A DNA stretch of 64,000 nt from assembly GCF_913773735.1 (NCBI RefSeq), contig NZ_CAJYEB010000049.1:180208-244207 (forward strand), read 5' to 3'. Positions 1-8,168 of this stretch are shown piece by piece. The notes under the pieces are model-generated. The model saw only the letters and a program-made list of their open reading frames with translations, did no database searches and had not been told where the DNA came from. The DNA comes from an uncultured Massilia sp. GTDB lineage: Bacteria > Pseudomonadota > Gammaproteobacteria > Burkholderiales > Burkholderiaceae_D. The stretch's first letter is position 1. Every line of letters starts with the position of its first letter. The position numbers and the translations under genes were made by a program.

Positions 1-2114
1 CGCAGGCGCTTGCGGTACACCAGCCGGGCGTCGAAGTCGCCGGCCAGGGTGCGCGCCACGTAGTCGCGCACATACTCCTCGTAGGGTTCGCCGCGGAAGA
101 TGCGGCCGTACAGCCCCTGCTGGAAGGCCTGGGCCAGCGGCGTCCAGTCGGTACGCACCGTCTCCAGTCCCTTGTAGACCACCTCCTCGCTGCCGTCGGC
201 GCGCCGCACCAGGCCCGCGTAGCGCTTCTTGCTGCCCTCGTCGGAGCCGCGCACGGTCGGCATCAGGAAGCGCCGGAAGTGCGTCTCGTATTCCAGCTCC
301 AGCGCGCTGTCGATGCCGAGCTCCTCCTGCAGGTGCGTACGCCACCAGCCGTTGACGTGCTCGACCAGGTCGCGGCCGATGCGCGCGGCGTCCTCCTCCG
401 CATGGGCGCGCCCGAGCCAGACGAAGGTCGAGTCGGTGTCGCCGTAGATCACCTGGTGGCCGCGCGCCTCGATCAGCGCGCGCGTGCGGTGCATGATGTC
501 GTGGCCGCGCATCGTGATCGACGAGGCCAGGCGCGGGTCGAAGAAGCGGCAGCCGGTGGTGCCCAGCACGCCGTACATGGCGTTCATGATGATCTTCAGC
601 GCCTGCGACAGCGGCGCGTTGCGCTCGCGCTTGGCCGCCTCGCGCTCCTGCCAGACCCGCGCCACGATGCCGGGCAGGCAGTGGCGCGTGCGCGAAAAGC
701 GTCCGCCGCGGTAGCCGGGCACGGTATCCGCCTCGTCCTCCTCCAGGCCGGCGACCAGGCCGACCGGGTCGATCAGGAAGGTGCGGATGATCGACGGATA
801 CAGGCTCTTGTAGTCCAGCACCAGCACCGAATCGTACAGGCCGGAGCGCGAATCCATCACGAAGCCGCCGGGGCTGTCCGCGCCCGGCACGTCGCCGATG
901 TTCGGGGCCACCCGGCCCAGGCGGTGCATCAGCGGCATGTAGGCGTGCTCGAAGGCGGCCACCGAGCCGCCGCTGCGGTCCGCCGCCAGGCCGGTGACGC
1001 TGGCGCGCTCCAGCAGGAAGGCCATCAGGCCCGCCTTGGCGAAGATGCGCGTGACCAGCTCGCAGTCGCGCAGGTTGTAGCGCGCCAGCGCCGGCTTGTC
1101 CTGTTCGAACATGCGGTCGATGCCCGCCATCCGGTCGTACGGGTTGTCGATCGCCTTGCCCTCGCCCAGCAGGCTCTGGGCCACGTGTTCCAGGCTGAAC
1201 GAGGGGAAGGTCCAGGTGGCCGAGCGCAGCGCCTCGATGCCGTCGATGACCAGGCGCCCGGCGATGCAGACGAAGTAGTGTTCCTGCCTGCCGTGTTCGC
1301 GCCACTCGATGGCGCTGCCGTCGCGGCCCAGGCGCAGCGGGCGCTGCGCCTGCTGCGCGTGCTGCTGCAGCACGCGCAGGTCGAACTGCACCAGGTTCCA
1401 GCCGATGATGGCGTCCGGGTCGTGGCGCCGGATCCAGGATTCGAAGCGGTCCAGCAGCGCCACGCGGGTGGCGCAGACCTCGTAGTCGAAGTCCAGGCCG
1501 GTGGCGTCGCCGTTGGCCGGGCCGAGCATGTAGACCTGGCGCTGGCCGCAGCCTTCCAGCGCGATCGAGCGCAGCTCGCCCTGCATCGTCGTTTCGATGT
1601 CGAGCGAGACAGTGCGCAGCAGCGGGCGGTAGCCGGGCGCCGGCTTGAGCTGGGCGTCGCGCAGCAGGTCCGGCGCGCCGGGCGCGGGCAGGCCGGCGAA
1701 GGTGGCCGGCGCCGTGATGAAGCGCTCCATCAGGTAGCGGTCGGGCGGGCGCACGTCCGCCTCGTAGACGTCGATGCCGTGCTCGCGCAGGCGCTTCTCG
1801 ATGCGCAGCAGGTGGCGGTAGTGGCGGCAGTACAGGCCCAGCACGGGCCGGTGGCGGAAGTCCAGCAGCGCCAGCGGCCGCAGCTCCCAGCCGCGTTCGC
1901 GCGCCAGCAGGCCGCGCGCGGCCTCGCCCTGCTCCTGCGGGACGAAGGCGATGGCCGGCTGCGGCGCCAGGCGCACGCGCCGCGCTCCAGCGTCGGTGGC
2001 GAGCCAGAACTCGACCTCCACGCCGGCGTCGACGTCGCGCCAGTGGCGCGTCAACAGGAAGCCCTGCGGCGCGGGTGCGGCCGCGGCCTGCGGCGTGTCG
2101 GCGGGACGGTCCAT
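1..2114 (-). CDS. polB: DNA polymerase II (family B), C-terminal part beyond left edge
   Basis: Family B replicative/repair polymerase, the damage-inducible translesion and restart polymerase of Gammaproteobacteria and many Betaproteobacteria. About 704 residues are visible from the start at 2114; E. coli Pol II has 783, so only the C-terminal end is missing, cut by the window edge. Reading the minus strand I see the 3'-5' exonuclease motif SLDIETT, the exonuclease motif WNLVQFDL, polymerase motif A DYKSLYPSII, motif B region KIIMNAMYGVLG and motif C YGDTDS with its two catalytic aspartates, so both activities look intact. It starts 15 nt after the stop of the DUF455 gene, so the two are probably co-transcribed. 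I saw no LexA box in that short gap. An SOS promoter, if any, would lie upstream of the DUF455 gene. Confidence 0.96.
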   Translation of the reverse strand, partial: MDRPADTPQAAAAPAPQGFLLTRHWRDVDAGVEVEFWLATDAGARRVRLAPQPAIAFVPQEQGEAARGLLARERGWELRPLALLDFRHRPVLGLYCRHYRHLLRIEKRLREHGIDVYEADVRPPDRYLMERFITAPATFAGLPAPGAPDLLRDAQLKPAPGYRPLLRTVSLDIETTMQGELRSIALEGCGQRQVYMLGPANGDATGLDFDYEVCATRVALLDRFESWIRRHDPDAIIGWNLVQFDLRVLQQHAQQAQRPLRLGRDGSAIEWREHGRQEHYFVCIAGRLVIDGIEALRSATWTFPSFSLEHVAQSLLGEGKAIDNPYDRMAGIDRMFEQDKPALARYNLRDCELVTRIFAKAGLMAFLLERASVTGLAADRSGGSVAAFEHAYMPLMHRLGRVAPNIGDVPGADSPGGFVMDSRSGLYDSVLVLDYKSLYPSIIRTFLIDPVGLVAGLEEDEADTVPGYRGGRFSRTRHCLPGIVARVWQEREAAKRERNAPLSQALKIIMNAMYGVLGTTGCRFFDPRLASSITMRGHDIMHRTRALIEARGHQVIYGDTDSTFVWLGRAHAEEDAARIGRDLVEHVNGWWRTHLQEELGIDSALELEYETHFRRFLMPTVRGSDEGSKKRYAGLVRRADGSEEVVYKGLETVRTDWTPLAQAFQQGLYGRIFRGEPYEEYVRDYVARTLAGDFDARLVYRKRL

Positions 2115-2129
2115 CGGCGCGCGCCGCCC

Positions 2130-2981
2130 TCAGGCCGGCATGGCGGCGCCGGCATAGCGCGCCAGCTCGGCCTCGGTGAAGCCGGCGCGCCGGCGCGCCT
2201 CGATGTTGAACGGCCCTTTCATGACGGGCGCCTGGTACTGGACGGTCAGGGCGTCGTAGGTCGCCACCGGCTCGAGCCCGCGCCCGTCGCACAGGTACAG
2301 GTACCAGCGGTTGCCGATCTCGACGTGGCCGACCTCGTCGCGCAGCAGGATGTCGAGGATGCCGGCCGCCGCGCGGTCGCCGGCCTGCGCCAGCTTGGCG
2401 CGCAGCGGCGGGATCGCGTCCAGGCCGCGGGCCTCCATCGTGCGCGGCACCAGCGCCATGCGCGCCAGCACGTCGCCGCTGGTCTTGGCGACCATCTCCC
2501 ACAGGCTGTCGTGGCCGGGGAAGTCGCCATAGCGCCAGCCGAGCGCCTCCAGGTGCGCCGCCAGCAGGCCGAAGTGGTACGCCTCCTCGGCGGCCACGCG
2601 CAGCCAGTCGGTGTAGTACGGCGCCGGCATGTGCGCGAAGCGCCAGACGGCGTCCAGCGCCAGGTTGATCGCATTGAATTCGATGTGCGCCAGCGCGTGC
2701 ACGAGCATCGCACGGCCCTCGACGGTGGCCATCGAGCGGCGGCCCACCAGGCGCGGCGGCACCAGTTCCGGGCGCGCCGGCCGGCCGGGAATCCCGGCGG
2801 CGGGGACGAGCACGGCGGCCGTGTCGATGGCCAGGGCGCCGGCCGCGTGCGCCGCGGCCAGCGCGGCCACGCCGGCGGCCTTGGCGGCAGGGTCGGTCTC
2901 GACCAGGCAGCGCAGGGCCGCGGCGCGCAGTTCGGTCGGTTCGGGCAGGGGCGCCGCGTTCGTCATCGATGGATCCGGCAT
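2130..2981 (-). CDS. DUF455 ferritin-like domain protein
   Basis: Conserved bacterial protein of the DUF455 family, which adopts a ferritin-like four-helix fold and is related to di-iron proteins. The biochemical role is not established. About 283 residues. The helical core carries a spaced Glu/His pattern typical of di-iron ferritin-like folds: AHIEFNAINLALD, AEEAYHF and RDEVGHVEIGNRWY. The frame is open to an ATG at 3011, but a -10-like TACACT (3002-3007, read on the minus strand) overlaps that region. I therefore favour the ATG at 2981 (MPDPSM) or 2966 (MTNAAP). It lies directly upstream of polB, 15 nt apart, and probably forms an operon with it. Function in relation to DNA repair is unknown. 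Confidence 0.85.
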   Translation of the reverse strand: MPDPSMTNAAPLPEPTELRAAALRCLVETDPAAKAAGVAALAAAHAAGALAIDTAAVLVPAAGIPGRPARPELVPPRLVGRRSMATVEGRAMLVHALAHIEFNAINLALDAVWRFAHMPAPYYTDWLRVAAEEAYHFGLLAAHLEALGWRYGDFPGHDSLWEMVAKTSGDVLARMALVPRTMEARGLDAIPPLRAKLAQAGDRAAAGILDILLRDEVGHVEIGNRWYLYLCDGRGLEPVATYDALTVQYQAPVMKGPFNIEARRRAGFTEAELARYAGAAMPA

Positions 2982-3060
2982 GGCAAAACGTAAAGGGCGG
3001 TAGTGTAGCATCCGGCCACGCCGGACACCACGCTACCGCCCCGTGGCGCGACTCGTACGC

Positions 3061-3723
3061 TCAGCGCTGGATCGGCGTGTCCTCGCTGCGCGGCGGCGTC
3101 ACCAGCGGCGGCGGCTGCATCGGCTGCGGCGCGATCGGTTGCGGACCGGTGCCGGTGCCCGCATCGGTGGCGCCCGTGGACGAGCTGCCGGTGGCGCCCG
3201 TCTCGCCGCTGCCCGAGGCGCTGATGCCGGTGCCCGAGTTGCCCGTCGCGGCGGCGCCCTCGTCGAGGCTGCGCGGCGTGGCGTCCGCCACACCGGCGCC
3301 GCCCGACGACGTCGCGCCGCCCTGCGAACCGCCCACGGCGGTGGCGCCGGCATCGGCCGGATCCGGCGCGGCGGTCGTGCTGACCACGCGCTCGCTCACG
3401 CTGCCGCTGGGCGCCTCGGCCACCAGCTGCTTCGCATTGGCCATGTCGTCGCGGTAGACCTGGCGCGCCTGCTCCAGGCACGACGCGCGCTCGCTCTTCG
3501 CCCCGCGGCCGCACTCGGCCTTCTGCTGGGCGTAGGCCGCATTGATTTCCTTCTTGATGGTGGAGAGACTCTGCTGCTGGTTCTTGTTGCCCTGGTACCA
3601 GCGTGCCGGGTCGCCGGGCTTCTTGGCGGTCTGCTGCTGCGCGGCCACGGCCGGCACGGTGGCGACGGCGCACAGGGCGCACGCCGCCGCGATGCTGCGG
3701 ATCGAAAGCATGGTGAGTTTCAT
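3061..3723 (-). CDS. secreted low-complexity protein, unknown function
   Basis: A 220-residue exported protein. A Sec signal peptide is obvious (MKLTMLSIRSIAAACALCAVATVPAVAA, residues about 1-28). A short charged/Gln-rich domain follows (about 30-100), including WYQGNKNQQQSL and two cysteines (residues about 72 and 82) that could form a disulfide. The C-terminal half is a Ser/Gly/Thr/Ala-rich low-complexity tract ending in a proline-rich tail. A strong Shine-Dalgarno AGGAGG sits just upstream of the ATG. I do not recognise the family. Similar small proteins are common near the envelope genes of Massilia-type genomes. Nothing in the neighbourhood suggests a specific role. Confidence 0.8.
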   Translation of the reverse strand: MKLTMLSIRSIAAACALCAVATVPAVAAQQQTAKKPGDPARWYQGNKNQQQSLSTIKKEINAAYAQQKAECGRGAKSERASCLEQARQVYRDDMANAKQLVAEAPSGSVSERVVSTTAAPDPADAGATAVGGSQGGATSSGGAGVADATPRSLDEGAAATGNSGTGISASGSGETGATGSSSTGATDAGTGTGPQPIAPQPMQPPPLVTPPRSEDTPIQR

Positions 3724-3916
3724 GTTGTCCTCCTGATGATGTGCGTTCCAGGGGCTGCGCCGACCGGCGCACGCCGTTACGCGCCTCGCGCCACCTTGTC
3801 AAGGTGACATCAGGCTTGGGGCCAGTATAGTCGTTTTAACAGCATCCCCGCGTTCCTTTCCCTTAGGCATATTTACGGCCGGGGCCGCGTGCTTCCAGTA
3901 CCCGCGCCGGGATTTC

Positions 3917-3930
3917 TGAAAACGGTTTCA
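3917..3930. promoter_or_regulatory. LacI-family operator-like palindrome O1
   Basis: The sequence TGAAAACGGTTTCA is a near-perfect inverted repeat with the central CG step typical of LacI/GalR-family operators. It overlaps the putative -35 element of the sugar symporter promoter. Its centre is 44 bp, close to four helical turns, from the second palindrome at 3961-3974. Confidence 0.55.
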
Positions 3931-3960
3931 AAATCGGCCGCAAGCATGCTAGGATTCAAA

Positions 3961-3974
3961 TGTTTGCGCAAACA
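3961..3974. promoter_or_regulatory. LacI-family operator-like palindrome O2
   Basis: TGTTTGCGCAAACA is a perfect 14-bp palindrome with a central CG, again of LacI/GalR type. It lies just downstream of the putative -10 element, where a bound repressor would block initiation or elongation. No LacI-family gene is present in this window, so the cognate regulator would be encoded elsewhere. Confidence 0.55.
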
Positions 3975-4046
3975 GTAACATGCGCAGGCACTGGCGGGCG
4001 GTCACCGGCATGGCGATTCAGTGACATTTCCGATAACCTCTTGCCA

Positions 4047-4078
4047 GGGTGAACGTAGAACACAGGCAACGTTCACCC
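4047..4078. promoter_or_regulatory. 10-bp perfect inverted repeat in symporter leader
   Basis: Arms GGGTGAACGT (4047-4056) and ACGTTCACCC (4069-4078) are perfectly complementary across a 12-nt spacer. The element lies 82 nt upstream of the symporter ATG, probably within its transcribed leader. It may be a third DNA operator or an mRNA hairpin. No U-tract follows, so it is not a simple terminator. Confidence 0.5.
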
Positions 4079-4160
4079 GACCGCGGCACGTGGGCGCAAG
4101 GCATCGGCCGACGACATAACAAACAGCGGACGCCACGTCCGCAATACGAGACACCTATCC

Positions 4161-5828
4161 ATGAACCTGTTTTCATCCCTCGACACATTCGTCTTCCTCG
4201 TCTACTTCGTGGTCGTGGCCGGCTACGGCATCTGGGTCTACCGGCGCAAGAAGAGTGCTTCGACATCCGCCTCGCACGACTACTTCCTCGCGGAGGGGTC
4301 GTTGACGTGGTGGGCGATCGGCGCATCGCTGATCGCCTCCAACATCTCGGCCGAGCAGTTCATCGGCATGAGCGGTTCCGGCTACCGCATTGGCATGGCG
4401 ATCGCCGTGTACGAACTGATGGCCGCGGCCACCCTCGTCATCGTCGCCGTGTTCTTCATGCCGGTGTACCTGAAGAACCGCATCTACACGATGCCGCAGT
4501 TCCTCGAGCAACGCTACGGCAAGGCCGTGGCCACGACCATGGCGCTGTTCTGGCTCGGCCTGTACGTGATCGTCAACCTGACCTCGATCCTGTACCTGGG
4601 CGCGCTGGCGATCGGCAGCATCGTCGGCATCGGCGTGTTCCCGTGCATGCTGTTCCTGGCGATCTTCGCGACCATCATCACGCTGGGCGGCATGAAGGTC
4701 ATCGGCTACACCGACGTGATCCAGGTGCTGTGCCTGGTGATCGGCGGCCTGGTCACGACCTGGATCGCGCTCGACCTGGTGGCGACGCTGGGCCAGGGCA
4801 ACGGCGCCATCCGCGGCGCGACGGAACTGTTCCGCAGCACGCGCGACCACTTCAACATGATCCTGGGCCGCAACGACCCGAACTACATGGACCTGCCGGG
4901 CCTGACCACCCTGATCGGCGGCATGTGGATCGTCAACCTGAACTACTGGGGCTGCAACCAGTACATCACCCAGCGCGCCCTCGGCGCCGACCTGCGGACG
5001 GCGCGCAAGGGCCTGCTGTTCGCCGCCTTCCTGAAGCTGCTGATGCCGGTGATCGTCGTCCTGCCGGGCATCGCCGCGTTCGCGCTGGACCGCGCCGGCG
5101 TGCTGGGCGACGCGATGCGCGTCGGCGGCGAGCTGAATCCGGACCGCGCCTACCCCACGCTGCTGGCCATGCTGCCGTCCGGCCTGAAGGGCGTCGCCTT
5201 CGCCGCGCTGACCGCGGCCGTCGTGGCCTCGCTGGCCGGCAAGGCGAACTCGATCGCGACCATCTTCACGCTCGACATCTACAAGAAGAACTTCAACAAG
5301 GACGCCGGCGAGCAGCGCATGGTGTGGATCGGCCGCGTCTCGGTGGTGATCGCGATGCTGCTGGCGGTAGGCATCGCGCCGTTCATGGGCATCGACAAGA
5401 AGGGCGGCTTCCAGTACATCCAGGAATACACCGGCTTCGTCTCGCCGGGCATCCTGGCCATGTTCCTGCTGGGCTTCTTCTGGAAGAAGACCACGGCGCC
5501 GGCCGCGATGTTCGCGACCATCGGCGGCCTGGTGTTCTCGATCGTGCTGAAGTTCCTGCCCGAGATGATGGACCTGCGCTTCCTGGCCCCGATCGGCTTC
5601 GCCGCCGACAACGGCCACGGCGTCTACGAGATCCCGTTCCTGGACCGCATGTTCATCGTGTTCTGGGCCGTGGTTGCGGGCATGGTCGTCATCAGCAGGA
5701 TGGGCGACGCCACCAAGATCAAGGCGCTGGTCGTCGACCGCCAGCTGTTCCGGGTCGACGGCGCGTTCGCGTTCGGCTCGGCCGTCGTGTGCGTGCTGGT
5801 GGCCATGATCTACGGCGTCTGGTGGTAG
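4161..5828 (+). CDS. SGLT-like sodium:solute symporter (SSS family)
   Basis: Inner-membrane secondary transporter that moves a sugar together with Na+. The 555 residues match the usual length of bacterial SGLT-type symporters (vSGLT is about 540). About 14 hydrophobic segments are visible. The N-terminal region GSLTWWAIGASLIASNISAEQFIG is the conserved SGLT signature around TM1-2, and WGCNQYITQRALGA is the typical sugar-binding TM7 region. It is monocistronic: its own control region with two LacI-type palindromes lies upstream and a strong intrinsic terminator follows the stop. The substrate is probably a hexose or glucoside, inferred from family and operator type, not from neighbours. No glycosidase or regulator gene adjoins it. 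Confidence 0.92.
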   Translation: MNLFSSLDTFVFLVYFVVVAGYGIWVYRRKKSASTSASHDYFLAEGSLTWWAIGASLIASNISAEQFIGMSGSGYRIGMAIAVYELMAAATLVIVAVFFMPVYLKNRIYTMPQFLEQRYGKAVATTMALFWLGLYVIVNLTSILYLGALAIGSIVGIGVFPCMLFLAIFATIITLGGMKVIGYTDVIQVLCLVIGGLVTTWIALDLVATLGQGNGAIRGATELFRSTRDHFNMILGRNDPNYMDLPGLTTLIGGMWIVNLNYWGCNQYITQRALGADLRTARKGLLFAAFLKLLMPVIVVLPGIAAFALDRAGVLGDAMRVGGELNPDRAYPTLLAMLPSGLKGVAFAALTAAVVASLAGKANSIATIFTLDIYKKNFNKDAGEQRMVWIGRVSVVIAMLLAVGIAPFMGIDKKGGFQYIQEYTGFVSPGILAMFLLGFFWKKTTAPAAMFATIGGLVFSIVLKFLPEMMDLRFLAPIGFAADNGHGVYEIPFLDRMFIVFWAVVAGMVVISRMGDATKIKALVVDRQLFRVDGAFAFGSAVVCVLVAMIYGVWW

Positions 5829-5846
5829 CACACGCCCCCGCCCCCG

Positions 5847-5872
5847 AAGGCAGCCCACGGGCTGCCTTTTTT
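5847..5872 (+). terminator. intrinsic terminator after the symporter gene
   Basis: A 10-bp perfect stem (AAGGCAGCCC at 5847-5856 with GGGCTGCCTT at 5859-5868) runs directly into a T-run ending at 5872. It begins 18 nt after the symporter stop codon. Confidence 0.9.
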
Positions 5873-5939
5873 CATGGCGCCGCCCAAGGAAAGAACAAGT
5901 TCGCCCGCCGCCAAAGCCGTTCCCCAACACCATTTCCCA

Positions 5940-5986
5940 AAACCGGGGTCAGAGCCGGGGTCAGAGCCGGGCTCTGACCCCGGTTT
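5940..5986. repeat. GGGGTCAGAGCC palindromic repeat element
   Basis: Two 17-nt arms (5940-5956 and 5970-5986) are perfect inverted complements starting AAACCGGGGTCAGAG. The unit CCGGGGTCAGAG is also tandemly duplicated (5943-5954 and 5955-5966). Repeats with this core are, as I recall, frequent in intergenic regions of Oxalobacteraceae, comparable to REP elements. It lies between the symporter terminator and the NUDIX gene and could fold as a long hairpin. Confidence 0.75.
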
Positions 5987-6100
5987 GTGGCAGCGCAAAT
6001 CGGCTGGGGCGGCAGCGGACGGGACTCGCGGTCGCGCCGACGTCCGGCGCGGCGGTGTGCCGGCGTGCTATCGTCGCGTTTCCCCCGGACTGCCGCCACG

Positions 6101-6787
6101 ATGCCCACGCCAATCTGCCATCCCTGCCCCGACGACGACGGCCATCCGGTCTTCATCGCCCGCCCGTCGTCGCCCTGTGAGCCCGACGCCTGGCACGACC
6201 CCGCCCGCGTGGCGACGGCCGTGCCGGGCGGCTGCGTGCCCGCGGCGCTCAATGGCCTCGCGTTCGGCCCCGCCGGCCTCGCCGGCCTGCCCCCTCCCGC
6301 AGGCATCGAGGAACCGGCCTTCGTCCTGCCCCCGGGCCTGGAGGCCGCCGCCGGCGCGGTGGTGGTCGAGGACGACGGACGCGTGTGGCTGGTGGCGCCG
6401 ACCAATGCGTTCGGCGGCTACGCGGCCACCTTTCCGAAGGGGCGCGTCGATCCCGGCGCCAGCCTGCAGGCGACCGCCGTGCGCGAGGTGTTCGAGGAAT
6501 CGGGCCTGGCCGTCGAGATCGTCGCCTTCCTGGCCGACGTGCGCCGCACCCGGACCTTCACGCGCTACTACCTGGCGCGCCGCGTCGGCGGCAATCCGGC
6601 GCTGATGGGCTGGGAGACGCAGGCGGTGCACCTGGTGCCGCCGGCGCGGCTGGCGGACGTCGCCGCGCACGCGAACGACACGGCCATCATTGCCGCGCTG
6701 GGGCGGCGCGCCGCCGCCGGCGCGGACGCGGTCAGGTCGTCAGCACCAGCGAAAAGAACACCCGCGTCGGGCCGTTCGAGAGCTTGA
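6101..6787 (+). CDS. NUDIX hydrolase with altered Nudix box
   Basis: Predicted nucleoside-diphosphate-X hydrolase of 228 residues. The Nudix box lies at about 114-136: G114, then Ala120 where the consensus has Glu, followed by an intact REVFEESGL (128-136) with the metal-binding Glu132/Glu133. The N-terminal 80 residues are an unassigned extension. I choose the ATG at 6101 (MPTPIC) because upstream codons are arginine-rich and overlap the repeat element. The last 56 bp overlap the end of the convergent gene on the minus strand. The substrate is unknown. Loss of one box Glu need not abolish activity, because the REXXEE glutamates are the principal metal ligands. Confidence 0.82.
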   Translation: MPTPICHPCPDDDGHPVFIARPSSPCEPDAWHDPARVATAVPGGCVPAALNGLAFGPAGLAGLPPPAGIEEPAFVLPPGLEAAAGAVVVEDDGRVWLVAPTNAFGGYAATFPKGRVDPGASLQATAVREVFEESGLAVEIVAFLADVRRTRTFTRYYLARRVGGNPALMGWETQAVHLVPPARLADVAAHANDTAIIAALGRRAAAGADAVRSSAPAKRTPASGRSRA

Positions 6788-8168
6788 AGAACAGCTTGTT
6801 GCGGCCCTTGCGAAAGCGTACCGTGCGCCGGCCCTCGCTCAGGTTGTAGTCGCGCACGTGGGTATTCCAGGTGTCGTACGCCTGGCCGAAGAACCAGCCC
6901 TTGTCGACGTTCCCGCCACCCCAGACCAGCCTGTCGTTGAGCCAGAGCCGGGCGTCGTCGTCGGCGCCGACCCAGATCGTCAGGTCCCTGTCCTCGTCCA
7001 TCATCAGTTCCGTATAGCCGTAGTACACGGCGTCCTCCTCGGCCACCGGCGGCACCAGCGGATAGCGCGCCGCGTCGACGTATTCCCAGCGCAGCAGGCG
7101 GCCATCCTTGCCGCGATAGGCGGCGTCCAGGACGACGGCCTGCTCCGGCGGGTGGCGGCCATTGGCGAACAGGCCCGCGCCATGCCGGCCCTCGAAGGGA
7201 CCGATCAGGTACCAGCGATCGACGAACACGCGGCTGGCGTACGGACCGCCGGGGCCGATCACGCCGCCCGACCCCTTGGCGACCGCGCCGGCGCCCACGG
7301 CGGGGATCCGTCCCTTGCCGCCGTCGAAGAGCCCGTACTGGCCCGATGCCGCATAGGCCTTCGTCGGCTGCTCCGGCAGGTCGGGATGCGAAAAGTCGGT
7401 GATCCGCTCCAGCACCGACAGCAGCGCCACGCCGCTGGTCTTGCCCTGCGTCGCCGGGCCCTGGCCCGTGGCTGCGCCGAGGGCCGCATCGCCCGGCGCC
7501 AGGCTGCCGTCCTCCGACGGCCGCATGCCGGCGGGGCGCGCCGGGCCGGCCGTCACCGGGGTGCCGTCGCGCTGGCGCTCCAGTTCGCGCCGGCGCTGCT
7601 CCAGGGCGGCGCGCGCCCGCGCTTCGAGCCCGGCGATCCGCGCCGCGGCGTCGGCAGCGTCCCGCGGCGCGGGGCGCGCGGTCTCCGGCGGCGGGCTGGC
7701 CTGCGCCAACCGTTCGAGCGCCTTCTCCTTCGGGATCGCGAGCAGCGTCGCGAGTCGCGCCGCCTTGATGTCCCGCTCGATCCCGTCGATGGCGCGCGCC
7801 AGCGCCGTGGCGGTCTCGAGCAGCTTGCCGGGCGTCTCGTGGCCCGGGCGGGGCCGTGCGGCATCGTCCTGCGCGCCGGCTTGCGCGCGACGCGCGGGGC
7901 CGGCCGCCGCGCTCTCTTCGAGCAGCGCCTTGATCCGCGCCATGTCCTGCACGCGTTTCTCGAGCCGGGCCTGTTCGGTCAAGCGCTGGCCGGCTTCGAC
8001 GAGGTGCTGCTGCCGTGCTCGCTCCACGCGCGCATTGCCCGCCACGTGCACCCCTTGCAGCGCGACCATGACCACGGTGTGCAGGGCGAGCGACAGGTAG
8101 ACGAAGGGATGGCGCGCCACGTGGGCAAGGATGGCAGGGCCGGGTCGGGAGGGGTCGTCAAGGAACAT
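6732..8168 (-). CDS. single-pass membrane protein, coiled coil plus beta-sandwich C-terminus, unknown function
   Basis: A 478-residue protein I do not recognise as a named family. Residues about 18-45 form one hydrophobic segment (FVYLSLALHTVVMVALQGV) after a short basic N-terminus. Residues about 50-210 are Ala/Arg/Glu-rich and strongly helical, likely a coiled coil. Residues about 290-478 look like an all-beta domain with VDRWYLIGPFEGRHGAG, WVGADDDARLWLNDRLVW and LFFKLSNGPTRVFFSLVL, the pattern of PA14/galactose-binding-type sandwiches that carry sugar or peptidoglycan ligands. The likely topology is anchored in the inner membrane with the sandwich in the periplasm. It is convergent with the NUDIX gene, overlapping it by 56 bp. 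Codon use matches a native gene. Confidence 0.78.
   Translation of the reverse strand: MFLDDPSRPGPAILAHVARHPFVYLSLALHTVVMVALQGVHVAGNARVERARQQHLVEAGQRLTEQARLEKRVQDMARIKALLEESAAAGPARRAQAGAQDDAARPRPGHETPGKLLETATALARAIDGIERDIKAARLATLLAIPKEKALERLAQASPPPETARPAPRDAADAAARIAGLEARARAALEQRRRELERQRDGTPVTAGPARPAGMRPSEDGSLAPGDAALGAATGQGPATQGKTSGVALLSVLERITDFSHPDLPEQPTKAYAASGQYGLFDGGKGRIPAVGAGAVAKGSGGVIGPGGPYASRVFVDRWYLIGPFEGRHGAGLFANGRHPPEQAVVLDAAYRGKDGRLLRWEYVDAARYPLVPPVAEEDAVYYGYTELMMDEDRDLTIWVGADDDARLWLNDRLVWGGGNVDKGWFFGQAYDTWNTHVRDYNLSEGRRTVRFRKGRNKLFFKLSNGPTRVFFSLVLTT

Larger units (their letters stand above)
3724..4160. promoter_or_regulatory. intergenic control region of the sugar symporter
   Basis: This 437-bp gap separates the divergent secreted-protein gene and the symporter gene. 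It contains two LacI-type palindromes and a long inverted repeat, each listed separately, plus a weak promoter: TTTCAA at 3926-3931 and TAGGAT at 3950-3955 with an 18-nt spacer. The upstream palindrome overlaps the -35 element, as expected for repression. I saw no open frame with coding character in this gap. Confidence 0.5.

Noticed and set aside
279..2993. Very long open frame on the plus strand opposite polB and the DUF455 gene
   Set aside because: It is Arg/Ala/His/Gln-rich antisense of two strongly recognised genes, with reversed codon bias.
5987..6100. Upstream extension of the NUDIX protein
   Set aside because: Open frame, but it is arginine-rich and starts at the edge of the palindromic repeat. 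The ATG at 6101 is more plausible.
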